A stretch of DNA of 64,000 bases. It comes from Desulfovibrio sp. (GTDB lineage: Bacteria; Desulfobacterota; Desulfovibrionia; Desulfovibrionales; Desulfovibrionaceae). Made by a program: the position numbers and the translations under genes. Within the stretch, counting starts at the first letter, position 1. Every line of letters starts with the position of its first letter. The notes beneath the pieces were generated by a model. The model made no database searches and was not told the origin of the DNA. It saw nothing but the letters and a program-made list of their open reading frames with translations. The stretch is taken from assembly GCA_031287575.1 (NCBI GenBank), contig JAITSV010000059.1, positions 44,807 through 108,806 of the forward strand. The letters are read 5' to 3'. Shown here in pieces: positions 54,001 through 61,173 of the stretch.

Positions 54001-54398
54001 GCAACGGCTTCTTTTTCTGGCAATTGCATAACCTGCTTGCCATCACCGAATTGCGCGAGAACGATTCCAGCTTGGGACGGGCATTCGGCCATTGGCAGAC
54101 CGCGCTGCATTATCTGGATCAGCAGGGCTTGTTATTCTTGGGAAGCCTAGACAGTTGCAGCCCCAATCTGGCGGTGATCAGCAACTTGATACGCTTCACC
54201 TACGAAAACCAGGGAGAGAGTGACCTCAGAGCGTTAGTTCAACGTTTGCGCTCGTACGATAGTGGCCAGTTGGCGCCTGCGAACTGGTTCCAGACCGTGC
54301 TGCGAAGCGTGTTGGACCACGGGCTGATCGGCCGGTCGACCCCGTTGCCCATCCCTTTCCGCGAGCCGGCCGGCAACTATCTGCTTGCCCTTCGCTGA
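51021..54398 (+). CDS. Mrr-type nuclease / STAND NTPase / TPR protein (Avs-like defence candidate)
   Basis: This 1125-residue protein has three parts. Residues 25-155 form a PD-(D/E)xK restriction-endonuclease-like domain of Mrr type: Glu36, then GDRGKDIV with Asp68, and YIECKK with Glu98 and Lys100. Residues about 320-560 form a P-loop NTPase with Walker A GDAGTGKS (345-352) and Walker B VICLED (423-428). From about 650 to the end it is helical and TPR-like, suited to sensing. This order of effector, STAND ATPase and repeat sensor is that of Avs-type antiviral proteins, which cut DNA when they meet a viral protein (inference). The start codon lies inside the left inverted repeat. Its last 22 bp overlap the converging carbamoyltransferase gene. 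The gene is AT-richer than the chromosome around it. Confidence 0.85.
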   Translation: MADPILRNSGQRVMHLDFDPNDFTWDFSQITGLQFEAEVQRIVRQGLRPDGRSVWVVDTPRTGDRGKDIVVHFKRDINVFGLNFKVPRIADRGTLYIECKKNDSNTLSPGDFGGSFLQLAAEGQVPHYFLLVTNATLTPELYHNSQERFHFNGTTFHLIDRWRLGRAIQGVSSSLPALGSIAPPPTIAASYSCFDRDSMRCLLSSPEDGEGQRGSRKVLEAFVRLDNVSDETKHVCLSLRSDINWSITSPSDGGGAEEKELTFFIPPFETQTARLRLEQTSIDGLDGLRLGLNIEGRSRTLELRGSKLEFDFDPLLFGVGHHALVDRLRDVTCAERPATFISLRGDAGTGKSKILEALSEALRGSDRYLKRVELRPTQLGKILHHILDDLAKVNGSKPPSAAPTIVEFFDSLDDVGDHYAHYVICLEDLHHGSPDLLAALQSFSDRDTAGRVTIIGTGRVDGTFPNDEYFALLDHIAITASAPPEDHPPTVVDLAVTRWSDEECRSFIRATVAEAPDAVVADIHRISENTPFGAIQAIEYLLDLKIAQVVNRNTVGITNAAMFGGKQYIPKRLHDLIQCRCDHLVSLSSAGAQVLLVALAVLGMQIPAEDVRKLVQSGDDDRALMAAEQHKFVEVRNGQVRFTHENLQVFFLHLLGTTADGAKAAEKLLATGEVISDQRQRGRLAMFAGRPQEAFVYLQSLWRQGTGWTNISSLNIPASELPYFQPLIAAAEKLGGPDDAIARLCVAETYCALHNASLAIALKTVRNQYATLDRLKLSASLRESFMLELRQLEAHILLNIGHVPSAQKIMLEIVVQASKTPEVSSNHRLMFDVYDRLQNIHHQLNHKTQFVNFSELSRHHAEIINDDKLLSLVKSSQSKEYAFDDPEKFLSLTEQATEWSRRHASQRHICHAELNLSIAKMMAAPTDRERIGSEIKILDALLSDAVKNAYSFSITRAELALATAYALLGLDKVENRRAAERYARLGIESCLRYGNGFFFWQLHNLLAITELRENDSSLGRAFGHWQTALHYLDQQGLLFLGSLDSCSPNLAVISNLIRFTYENQGESDLRALVQRLRSYDSGQLAPANWFQTVLRSVLDHGLIGRSTPLPIPFREPAGNYLLALR

Positions 54399-56071
54399 TC
54401 CCGATCCATCAGGATGTTTTCCACGACCACCGTATCAAGGTTGCTGCGATGCAGCATGGCAAGCGCCTCCGCCGGCGCCTCGACGATGGGTTCACCTCGT
54501 CCGTTCAACGAAGTGTTCAAGAGCACCGGCACGCCGGTTTGCGCTCCCATGACCGTCAGCAGGCGGTGTAGGAAAGAATCGTCCTCCTGACGCACCGCCT
54601 GAACCCGGGCCGAACCGTCGACATGGGTCACTGCGGGAATCTTTTCCTTCCATTCCGGTCGGACCTGCGCCGTAAACAGCATGTGCGGAGATGGCACCGC
54701 CAGTTCGAAGATCGAGAACTGATCTTCCCAGCGCACAATAGGGGCCAAAGGGCGGAAATCCTCTCGATGTTTGACGTAGCGATTCACATGGGCATGCATG
54801 CGTCGGTCGGTCGGATTGGCCAGAATGCTGCGGTGCCCAAGTGCGCGCGGCCCCATTTCGCTGGGTCCCCGACACAGGCCAACGGTCCGCCCTTCTTTCA
54901 GCCGTGCCACGATCTCGGCGATCAACGGTTCATCGTCGAGTGTCTGTGCCATCTCACCCAATCCTGCCGCTTCGACGGCCGCCAAGGCAGCTTGCCGGTC
55001 CGGGGCGGGACCCTGATATGGCGAGACTGGCCTCGGAATGAGGACGCCACCCGATCTCTCGCAGGCAAAATAGGCCGCCCCAATGGACTGGCCGTCGTCA
55101 CCACAGGCGGGAACGATGTGAATGTTCTTGAATCCAGACTCCTGGGCGATCTTGTGGTTCAGGACGCAATTAAGGAACAGCCCACCGGCCAGACACAAAT
55201 TGTCCGATGGGCAGAGGTCGCGAACATGCCTGCAGACGGCCAATACCACACCCTCCACCGCTGATTGGGCAGTCGCGGCAACCTCCTTGGCCCTTTCACG
55301 GACAAACCGCCCAAATGACATGCCGCTAGCCGCGCGCAGTTCCTCCAACTCGGCCATCATATCGGCCATCGACAAAGGAAAGTCCGGTGCGTTCAGCGCA
55401 TGAGCGGGGGGCGGGAACAGGGCTTTCCCCCAGGCCGCCAGGCCCATGGTCTTGCCGCTTTGCCCCCAACCAAAGTTTAAAGCGTAAGTGAACTGCTCGT
55501 ACTTACGCGCAAAACTTACCTGCTTGGGACGGTCCCAGTCGCCCATGTAAGGCATACAGAAGAAATTGCGCCGCTCTACGTCGCTGGACGGCAAGTCCTG
55601 CCGCCGCGACCATATGGGTTCAATCCTGTCCGGCGAAGCCCGATAGGCACTCTCGGCTTCGAGGCGCCCGTCCACCAAATCCCCCGCGCCGTCGGCAACG
55701 AGGATTGCGGCTTCACGAAACGGGCTGGTGAAAAAGGTGGAATAGGCATGGGCCAAGTGATGCCCCATGCAGAAAACTGTTGCATCAGGCAAGTCGAACT
55801 CGGCCCGGAAATCCTCAGCTAAATGGGGACCGAGCGTGTTCATGTCCACGAAGGCATATGTGATGGCGAAAGCGGATACCTCGTCCAACGAAAACCCCAG
55901 CGACCGCCGCAGGACATGAAGGCTGCGGCGCGGGAAGGCCACCGAACGGGAATGCTTGACCCGGTCAACACGCTCTTCGGCCAAATGGCCGATCAAAACC
56001 CCATTTTCCACCACGGAAACGCTACGGTCGTGACCGATATGGATGCCCATGCAGAGATGTCGACCAGCCAT
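54377..56071 (-). CDS. O-carbamoyltransferase (NodU/TobZ/CmcH family)
   Basis: This 564-residue protein has both domains of the family. The N-terminal Kae1-like domain shows GIHIGHDRSVSVV, GHHLAHAYS with the metal ligands His104 and His108, and LVADGAGD with Asp127. The C-terminal Carbam_trans_C domain carries GPSEMGPRALGHRSILANP and DFRPLAP. Known members use carbamoyl phosphate and ATP to carbamoylate a hydroxyl of a sugar or antibiotic. The target here is unknown. The ATG lies inside the right inverted repeat, nine bases after the recombinase stop, so in the present orientation it is probably co-transcribed with the recombinase. Confidence 0.88.
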   Translation of the reverse strand: MAGRHLCMGIHIGHDRSVSVVENGVLIGHLAEERVDRVKHSRSVAFPRRSLHVLRRSLGFSLDEVSAFAITYAFVDMNTLGPHLAEDFRAEFDLPDATVFCMGHHLAHAYSTFFTSPFREAAILVADGAGDLVDGRLEAESAYRASPDRIEPIWSRRQDLPSSDVERRNFFCMPYMGDWDRPKQVSFARKYEQFTYALNFGWGQSGKTMGLAAWGKALFPPPAHALNAPDFPLSMADMMAELEELRAASGMSFGRFVRERAKEVAATAQSAVEGVVLAVCRHVRDLCPSDNLCLAGGLFLNCVLNHKIAQESGFKNIHIVPACGDDGQSIGAAYFACERSGGVLIPRPVSPYQGPAPDRQAALAAVEAAGLGEMAQTLDDEPLIAEIVARLKEGRTVGLCRGPSEMGPRALGHRSILANPTDRRMHAHVNRYVKHREDFRPLAPIVRWEDQFSIFELAVPSPHMLFTAQVRPEWKEKIPAVTHVDGSARVQAVRQEDDSFLHRLLTVMGAQTGVPVLLNTSLNGRGEPIVEAPAEALAMLHRSNLDTVVVENILMDRDQRRASR

Positions 56072-56085
56072 AATTCCTAGTTATC
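56067..56085 (-). repeat. Right inverted repeat of the invertible cassette
   Basis: This is the exact inverted copy of 51007-51025. On the minus strand it includes the recombinase stop TAA (56081-56083), AGGA, and the carbamoyltransferase ATG (56069-56071). Outside the perfect 19 bp the flanks still share scattered bases on both sides, as expected for recombinase arm sequences. Confidence 0.85.
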
Positions 56086-57025
56086 GATAGTTTCCCTCCA
56101 AATTCAGCGACTGCCGGGGGTGCCCCTTGCCCAGAGCTTCGCGCTGGGCGGACACGCTCACGTGCGTGTATATTTCCGTGACGGCCAGTGAGCTGTGGCC
56201 CAGCAGCGTCTGGATGTTGCGGATATCCACGCCGTTTTCCAGAAGCAGGGTGGCAATGGTGTGCCGGAACATGTGCGGGGTGGCGTTCTCTGGAATACGG
56301 GACAGTCGTTGGTATTTCTTGATGATCAGCCGGACGGACTGGTCGGAAAGCGGCCGTTTGTTCCTGTTGAGAAAGAACGCGTCACCGGGGCGCAGGAAGT
56401 CGGCGCAGTTTGTGCGGTAATCTCCCAGCGCGCGCAGTGTGGCCTCTTCGCACAGGGGAATCACCCGTTCCCGCTTTCCTTTGCCCATGACCAGGATGCG
56501 CCGATGTTCAAGATCGACGTCGGTGGTTTTCAGGCGACAGAGTTCGGAAACACGCACGCCTGTTGAAAACAGCGTTTCCAGTACGGCAATATCCCGCGTG
56601 GCAGCCAGATGGGCCTCGGATTGCGGCGGCAATCCGCGCAAGGCTTCATAGGCGCTGGCGAGCAGCCGGGCCACTGAGGTCACGGGCAGGGTCCGGGGAA
56701 GGCTTTTGGCCCGCTCCATGCGCAGGCGCAGTTTTCGGAATGGAGACGCTTCGACGTATTCTTCCTGTTCCAGAAAGGCGAAAAATGACTTCAACGTGGC
56801 AATCTTGCGTTTGATGCTGCGTGGTTTGTAGCGTGTGTCGAGCCAGTTCAGATATGTGCGGATATGATGCTTGTCGATATCCGCAACGCAAAGCTCTTCG
56901 GTGTCGGCAAACATGGACAGAAATTGTCTGAGGTCGACTTGATAGGCGCTGGTGCTCAAGTCCGAGAGGCCTCGCTCTATGCGGCAGTGTTGCAAAAACA
57001 GACGAATGGCTGCGGATACGTGCAT
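56081..57025 (-). CDS. Tyrosine recombinase, XerC/XerD type
   Basis: This 314-residue site-specific recombinase is complete. Residues about 1-95 form the SAM-like N-terminal core-binding domain. The catalytic set is Arg158 (GVRVSELCRL), Lys182 or Lys184 (GKGKRERVIPL), His251 and Arg254 (HMFRHTIAT), His277 (LGHSS) and the nucleophile Tyr286 (TEIYTHVS). AGGAGAGG stands before the ATG at 57025. Its stop codon is part of the right inverted repeat. Sitting directly outside a pair of inverted sites, it is most simply read as the invertase of the 51007-56085 segment, though a role in moving the island is possible too. Confidence 0.93.
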   Translation of the reverse strand: MHVSAAIRLFLQHCRIERGLSDLSTSAYQVDLRQFLSMFADTEELCVADIDKHHIRTYLNWLDTRYKPRSIKRKIATLKSFFAFLEQEEYVEASPFRKLRLRMERAKSLPRTLPVTSVARLLASAYEALRGLPPQSEAHLAATRDIAVLETLFSTGVRVSELCRLKTTDVDLEHRRILVMGKGKRERVIPLCEEATLRALGDYRTNCADFLRPGDAFFLNRNKRPLSDQSVRLIIKKYQRLSRIPENATPHMFRHTIATLLLENGVDIRNIQTLLGHSSLAVTEIYTHVSVSAQREALGKGHPRQSLNLEGNYR

Positions 57026-57112
57026 GGGGCCTCTCCTGTTGTGATGTATCGAAGAGGGGGTTTTGGCTGAAAAAAAACAAATGTCACATGCTTGCCAGCG
57101 CCTACAGGTGGT

Positions 57113-57140
57113 CAGATATCGTGCCGGCGGTGTTCGTCAA
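57113..57140 (-). promoter_or_regulatory. Weak promoter candidate for the recombinase
   Basis: On the minus strand TTGACG (57135-57140) and TATCTG (57113-57118) are 16 bases apart, about 90 bases before the recombinase ATG. The -10 match is poor, so this is tentative. Confidence 0.3.
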
Positions 57141-57217
57141 CTCGCGCGTCCCTGCGTACACGAGTGCGCATGCGCAAGCATCCAGACATTGGTTGTGTGA
57201 GGGTGTGTCATCTTGCG

Positions 57218-57242
57218 AGTCAATATGAAATGGATATTGACT
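57218..57242. repeat. Perfect 9-bp dyad with 7-base centre
   Basis: AGTCAATAT (57218-57226), centre GAAATGG, and ATATTGACT (57234-57242). The geometry of 9-bp arms around a 7-base centre is that of a tyrosine-recombinase core site, and the place is the island's right edge. It could also be an operator. Confidence 0.5.
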
Positions 57243-57263
57243 GCGTCAGCGCCATAACGTGAA

Positions 57264-57298
57264 GGCCCGGCACCATCAGAAAGAGATGGTGGCGGGCC
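57264..57298 (-). terminator. Hairpin after the EamA transporter gene
   Basis: GGCCCGGCACCATC (57264-57277) pairs with GATGGTGGCGGGCC (57285-57298) with one mismatch and a 7-base loop, about 85 bases after the EamA stop on the minus strand. Confidence 0.65.
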
Positions 57299-57381
57299 GC
57301 TTCCGTATGGAAAAGAGGCGTGATGGAGCGACGGGGTGTGCGGCAGGGCCAATATCGTCGCGTGGAGCGAACCGGGGGGTG

Positions 57382-58344
57382 TTACCTTCCCGTCCCCGGC
57401 TGCGGCGCGGTGTCGTCCGACGCGGATTTTCCCGGCGCGGTCTTTTCGGGCGCGGTGGTGCCGCACCCTTGTGACAGCAGCACGCCCACCAGCACCAGGG
57501 CGGATGCCGCGTATTGTTGCGGCGTCAGCTGGTCGCCCAGCAGCATCCGGCCCATGAGCAGGGTGATCACCGGAATCAGGTTGATGAACGCCGAAGCCTG
57601 TCCGGCGGGCAGGCGGCTGACGCCGAAGTTGTACAGCCCGTATGCGCCCAGCGAGATGCACGTGCCCAGATAGACCACGGACAGCGCGGGCAGCAGCGGG
57701 AAGGCATCCGGCAACTGCGTGGTGGGCAGGAACAGCAGCGGCAGAAAGAATGCGCTGCCCGCCAGTGACTGCACGGCGGTGATGAACAGCGGCGGGTACG
57801 TGGCGGACAGCTTCTTGGCATTGATCACGTAGCCGGTGGCGCTGACCATGGCGCACAGTTCCAGCAGGTTGCCCAGCAGCGGATTGGGCGCGTTGTCGGA
57901 ACTGGCCCCGCCAAGGCTCAGCCAGACCACCCCGATGATGGCCAGCACGAAGCCGAACCACATCCGGCGGGCCAGGCGTTCGCCCAGCACGATCCACGCG
58001 GCCACGGCCACGCACAGCGGCATTACCGAAACGATCATGCCCGCCTGCGAGGCCGATGTGTAGCGCAGGGCGTACGCCTCGAACACGAAATACAGGCACG
58101 GCTCGCACAGGGCCATGGCGCCCAGGCGTTTCCAGTCGCCCTTGCGGTAGCGCACGTGGCGGAAGTTGCGCCACAGGGCCAGGAACACCATCGACGAAAT
58201 GCCCATGCGTCCGAACACCACCACCATGGGGTCGAATCCTTCCAGCGCCACCTTCATGGCGATGAACGAACTGCTCCACAGCAGCATGGCCAACAGGAGT
58301 GCCAGTGTGGCGGAAGAAACGGGAACGGTGCGTGATACGGGCAT
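57382..58344 (-). CDS. EamA/DMT-family transporter
   Basis: This 320-residue membrane protein has about ten hydrophobic segments in two EamA repeats; the first begins TLALLLAMLLWSSSFIAMKVAL. ALRYTSASQAGMIVSVMPL and INLIPVITLLMGRMLLGD are the conserved ends of each repeat. The family exports metabolites such as amino acids; the substrate is unknown. The C-terminal tail is short, charged and rich in Ala/Pro. Confidence 0.88.
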   Translation of the reverse strand: MPVSRTVPVSSATLALLLAMLLWSSSFIAMKVALEGFDPMVVVFGRMGISSMVFLALWRNFRHVRYRKGDWKRLGAMALCEPCLYFVFEAYALRYTSASQAGMIVSVMPLCVAVAAWIVLGERLARRMWFGFVLAIIGVVWLSLGGASSDNAPNPLLGNLLELCAMVSATGYVINAKKLSATYPPLFITAVQSLAGSAFFLPLLFLPTTQLPDAFPLLPALSVVYLGTCISLGAYGLYNFGVSRLPAGQASAFINLIPVITLLMGRMLLGDQLTPQQYAASALVLVGVLLSQGCGTTAPEKTAPGKSASDDTAPQPGTGR

Positions 58345-58799
58345 GGCGGTGGTTGGCGCAAAGGGGTACGGGGCAGGCGCCGCACCGGGATGTCGGGCGG
58401 CGGCATGCTGTCTGGGTACTGTATCTGCCCGGCGACACTGCCGGAGATAATGCCGGCCGATGCTTCGCGCATCGTCGGAAGACCGACCGGTGGGGGCACA
58501 CTATCCGCGCGGTGTGCGGGTGTCCACTGGCATGGGCTGTGGCGGCGCTTCCGCTTCGCCTTTTTTTGGTCGGCAGGGTCGGCCCGCAGCCCCGGCGGTG
58601 GTCATGGGCGCCGCGTGCGGCGTGTTCCGTCCGTCATGCCTGTCATGACGGTCATGACAGGCATGACAGGCATGGCAGGGCGACAATGGCGACGCCCCGG
58701 CGGCGGGTGCCACCGGGGCGTCCGGGATCCGTCATGCGAGGCATGAAGGGTGCTGAACAGGATCAAGGTCGGGTGGCGCGGCGGATTGCCCGGCGGGCG
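58345..58799. other. Intergenic region with a long palindrome; no gene
   Basis: These 455 bases lie between the MucR-type gene and the EamA gene on the same strand. They hold the 35-bp palindrome at 58633-58667 and a 10-bp stem, GACGCCCCGG (58691-58700) with CCGGGGCGTC (58713-58722), placed to end the MucR transcript. No promoter for the EamA gene could be fixed. Confidence 0.5.
58633..58667. repeat. 35-bp perfect palindrome built of TCATGAC units
   Basis: The 17-bp arm GTCATGCCTGTCATGAC (58633-58649) is followed by one G and its exact complement (58651-58667). Two more CATG-x-CAGG units follow to about 58679. The short-unit structure looks like a binding array or a replication-slippage product. 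Confidence 0.85.
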
Positions 58800-59201
58800 C
58801 TACGCCTGCTTGCGGCGCTTCTCCCACAGCTTCATGTCCTTCATCTTCTTGCGGCGCTCACGTTGCAGCGACTTGCAGACCAGGGGCATGTCCTTGCGGT
58901 AGCCATACTTGTCCCGGTAACTGTCGGGCGTGAGGTCGTGAGAGGCCAGGTGCTTGCGGGTCAGAATCTTGAAGGTCTTGCCACATTCCAGACAGGTGAT
59001 GGACTTTTCCTTCAGCGCCTTCGCGGCGTCGGGCAGCGGCGCTTCGGGTGCGGCCTGTTCCTCGCAGGGAACGCCATCGCTGATCTGGCGGATGGCCAGC
59101 GCGATCTTCTGCACCATGGAGCTGATCTCTTCCTCGTTCATGGTGCGGACGCTGGCCTGAGCCTTCACGATGTCGAGGGCCTGCTTGAGATATTCTTCCA
59201 T
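58800..59201 (-). CDS. MucR/Ros-family zinc-finger transcriptional regulator
   Basis: This 133-residue protein has an N-terminal helical segment and a C-terminal Ros-type zinc finger: Cys70 and Cys73 (ITCLECGKTFK), His84 and His88 (KHLASHDLTPDSYRDKYG). MucR proteins bind AT-rich promoters and control exopolysaccharide, motility and other genes. AGGAG stands eight bases before the ATG. The AT-rich region upstream would suit autoregulation. It is a possible regulator of the surface-glycan genes of this window, but nothing in the sequence shows that link. Confidence 0.88.
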   Translation of the reverse strand: MEEYLKQALDIVKAQASVRTMNEEEISSMVQKIALAIRQISDGVPCEEQAAPEAPLPDAAKALKEKSITCLECGKTFKILTRKHLASHDLTPDSYRDKYGYRKDMPLVCKSLQRERRKKMKDMKLWEKRRKQA

Positions 59202-59598
59202 TTCGAGTCTCCTTTGCGGTGGCGGATGTGCAACGTCATCGATGGGGCCACGCTGGCCGACATCATCGCACTCCGCATGCGGGAAGCGGTTTCGGTTGCT
59301 GCATGATGCACGGTTTTTCCGGTAAACATCATGCGCTGCCGTACTCCACAACGCGCGTGCGCACTGCATTATCATCATGTGATGTACAATACCATTATTT
59401 TTTTACGTACAAGATAATACACATGGTGCCTCGTGGCAGTGGGTGAAAACGCAACGCCGCTCCCGGATGTGGCCAGGGAGCGGCGAATGGGTTGCGGCAC
59501 TCGCGGGATAGGGAGTACGCGCATGCTGTAACGCGGGCAGGGAAGGCCGGGGATATGCGACGCCGTGCCGGGGAACCGTTGCGTGCCCCGGTCGGGCG
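59202..59598. other. Upstream region of the MucR-type gene, with AT-rich block
   Basis: The stretch 59365-59432 is very AT-rich against its GC-rich surroundings. It contains two GTACAA motifs (near 59382 and 59406) and a run of seven Ts. It is the likely promoter and MucR-binding region. The hairpin at 59456-59484, listed separately, ends the transcript of the glyoxalase-type gene. Confidence 0.45.
59456..59484 (-). terminator. Terminator after the glyoxalase-type gene
   Basis: GCCGCTCCC (59456-59464) and GGGAGCGGC (59476-59484) form a perfect 9-bp stem; on the minus strand GTTGCGTTTTC follows, giving a short T-run. Confidence 0.75.
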
Positions 59599-60213
59599 TC
59601 ATGCCGGGTCGCGCTTCAGGGTGTCCCAGGCGTTGCGTTTGGCCCGCAGGAAGTCGTCGCCTTCTCCGGGGTACACCCGAAGGTCGGCCAGCGGCGTGGG
59701 CGCGGTGACCGGCGGCCAGTGGCCGGGCATGGGGTCCGGCCCCTCCAGCGCGGCGGGCACGGGCCGGGTATCCGTCATGCGCGGGGCGGCCCGCACGTCC
59801 ACCCCGGGCACCGGTGCGGAAAATTCGATGGCCAGCCCGTTGGGGTCGAAACTGTACAGCGAGTGGATGAAGCCATGGTCCACCAGTTCGGAGCACCAGA
59901 ATCCGGCGGCCTCCAGCTTGTCCTTGAGTTCCCACAGGTCGTCGTCCGCGGCCACGCCCACGGAAATGTGGTCGAACACCACGGCCCCGCGCACGGGCGC
60001 GCCGTGGTCCTTTTCCTCTACCGGGGTCACGCCGTCCCACTCGAAGAAGGCGATCATGTCCACGGGGGACACCTCGAAGAAATACTGGCGGTAGCCGGGG
60101 TGGCCCAGTCCGGCCACGATGCGCATGCCGAGCAGGTCGCGCCAGAAGCGCACGGTGGATTCCATGTCGCCGGTGACCATGGCGAGGTGGTTGAAGCCGG
60201 TGTAGCGGGGCAT
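59599..60213 (-). CDS. Glyoxalase/VOC-superfamily protein
   Basis: This 204-residue protein shows paired beta-alpha-beta modules of the vicinal oxygen chelate fold: FNHLAMVTGDMESTVRFWRDLLGMRIV (residues 7-33) and VFDHISVGVAADDDLWELKDKLEAAGFW (about 80-107), ending the core with LYSFDPNGLAIEFSAP. His9, His82 and Glu near LAIEF are the expected metal ligands. The specific reaction is unknown. About 50 extra residues follow the core. It is encoded 34 bases after the peroxiredoxin gene, suggesting a shared stress role. Confidence 0.82.
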   Translation of the reverse strand: MPRYTGFNHLAMVTGDMESTVRFWRDLLGMRIVAGLGHPGYRQYFFEVSPVDMIAFFEWDGVTPVEEKDHGAPVRGAVVFDHISVGVAADDDLWELKDKLEAAGFWCSELVDHGFIHSLYSFDPNGLAIEFSAPVPGVDVRAAPRMTDTRPVPAALEGPDPMPGHWPPVTAPTPLADLRVYPGEGDDFLRAKRNAWDTLKRDPA

Positions 60214-60247
60214 TGGGGCTCCTGATGGCTGGTGGTGCGTGGTGATG

Positions 60248-61126
60248 CTAGGGGGCTGGCAGTGCGTCCAGCGCCCGCAGGATGATGTCCAGCGGGGGGC
60301 GCTTGTTCACGTCGGATACGTGAATGTGCCGGATGATGCCCTGCCTGTCGATGACGACAAGGGCGCGTTCCGCCGTGCCGTCGCCGCGCAGCAGGCCGTA
60401 GGACGCGGCAACCGCGCCGTGTGGCCAGAAGTCGGACAGCACCGGGAACCACACGCCGCTGGCCGGGCCGTCTGCGCCGTCTGGGAGGCCGCCAGCTTGG
60501 CCGCGCGGGGATGCGGTGGTCCGCCCCTTGCCGGGCGGGGGCGAGGACTGGCCCGCGGCGTCGTTGCCTGCTCCGTGCCCTCCGCCATGTCCACCATCGG
60601 GTACGGGGACGCGTTCGGTCATTTCGCGGGTCCAGGCGTACAGCGAGGGCAGGTTGTCGGTGGTGATGCCCAGCAGCACCGCGCCGCGCCGTTCGAATTC
60701 CTCGCGGGCGATGTTGTAGCCCGGCCATTGTCCCGAACAGACCGGGGTGAACGCGGCGGGCACGAACGAGAGGACCACGGCGCGTTTGCCCCGGAAGTCG
60801 GACAGCCGGATCTTGCCGGTGTCGGGTCCGCTTGCCGGTGTGTAGGGGCCGGCCAGGGCGGGCAGGGTGAAATCCGGCGCAGTGTCGCCCACGGCCACCT
60901 TCAGCACGCTGTCCACAGGCTTGCGGGGCGCGTCGGGGTATATCAGGTCTTGCAGTCCCACGGCCTGCGCGGGCGAAGCGGCGGGCAAGCCCCCCAGAAG
61001 GATCAGCCCCAGGGCGACCGAGGCCAGCATGCGGGCAGGCAGCCGGAGGGCAATGGCGGGGCAATGGCGGGGCCGTACGGTGCGGATAGGCTGCCTGGCC
61101 GTGGGATGTCCGGTCGTGTGCGGCAT
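60248..61126 (-). CDS. Exported peroxiredoxin (AhpC/TSA type)
   Basis: This 292-residue protein begins with a long export signal (charged to residue 33, then MLASVALGLILLGGLPAAS). The peroxiredoxin domain has VGDTAPDFTLPAL, FRGKRAVVLSFVPAAFTPVC with the peroxidatic Cys130, and LGITTDNLPSLYAW. Residues about 173-224 are a Gly/Pro-rich insertion in the middle of the fold, which the family does not normally have. It probably removes peroxides outside the cytoplasm, with reducing power from the thioredoxin-like lipoprotein encoded just upstream (inference). Confidence 0.82.
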   Translation of the reverse strand: MPHTTGHPTARQPIRTVRPRHCPAIALRLPARMLASVALGLILLGGLPAASPAQAVGLQDLIYPDAPRKPVDSVLKVAVGDTAPDFTLPALAGPYTPASGPDTGKIRLSDFRGKRAVVLSFVPAAFTPVCSGQWPGYNIAREEFERRGAVLLGITTDNLPSLYAWTREMTERVPVPDGGHGGGHGAGNDAAGQSSPPPGKGRTTASPRGQAGGLPDGADGPASGVWFPVLSDFWPHGAVAASYGLLRGDGTAERALVVIDRQGIIRHIHVSDVNKRPPLDIILRALDALPAP

Positions 61127-61173
61127 GGCGGCTACCTTTCGTGGAAATTTCGGCATGGGTGGGCCCGCCAGCA

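Noticed and set aside
51007..56085. Composite transposon or insertion sequence bounded by terminal inverted repeats
   Set aside because: No transposase lies inside, no target duplication is visible, and the repeats carry the start codons of both genes; the only mobility enzyme is a tyrosine recombinase outside the segment.
56081..57025. Housekeeping XerC or XerD for chromosome dimer resolution
   Set aside because: The gene sits in an AT-richer island, its stop codon is within the cassette repeat, and the repeat does not look like a dif site.
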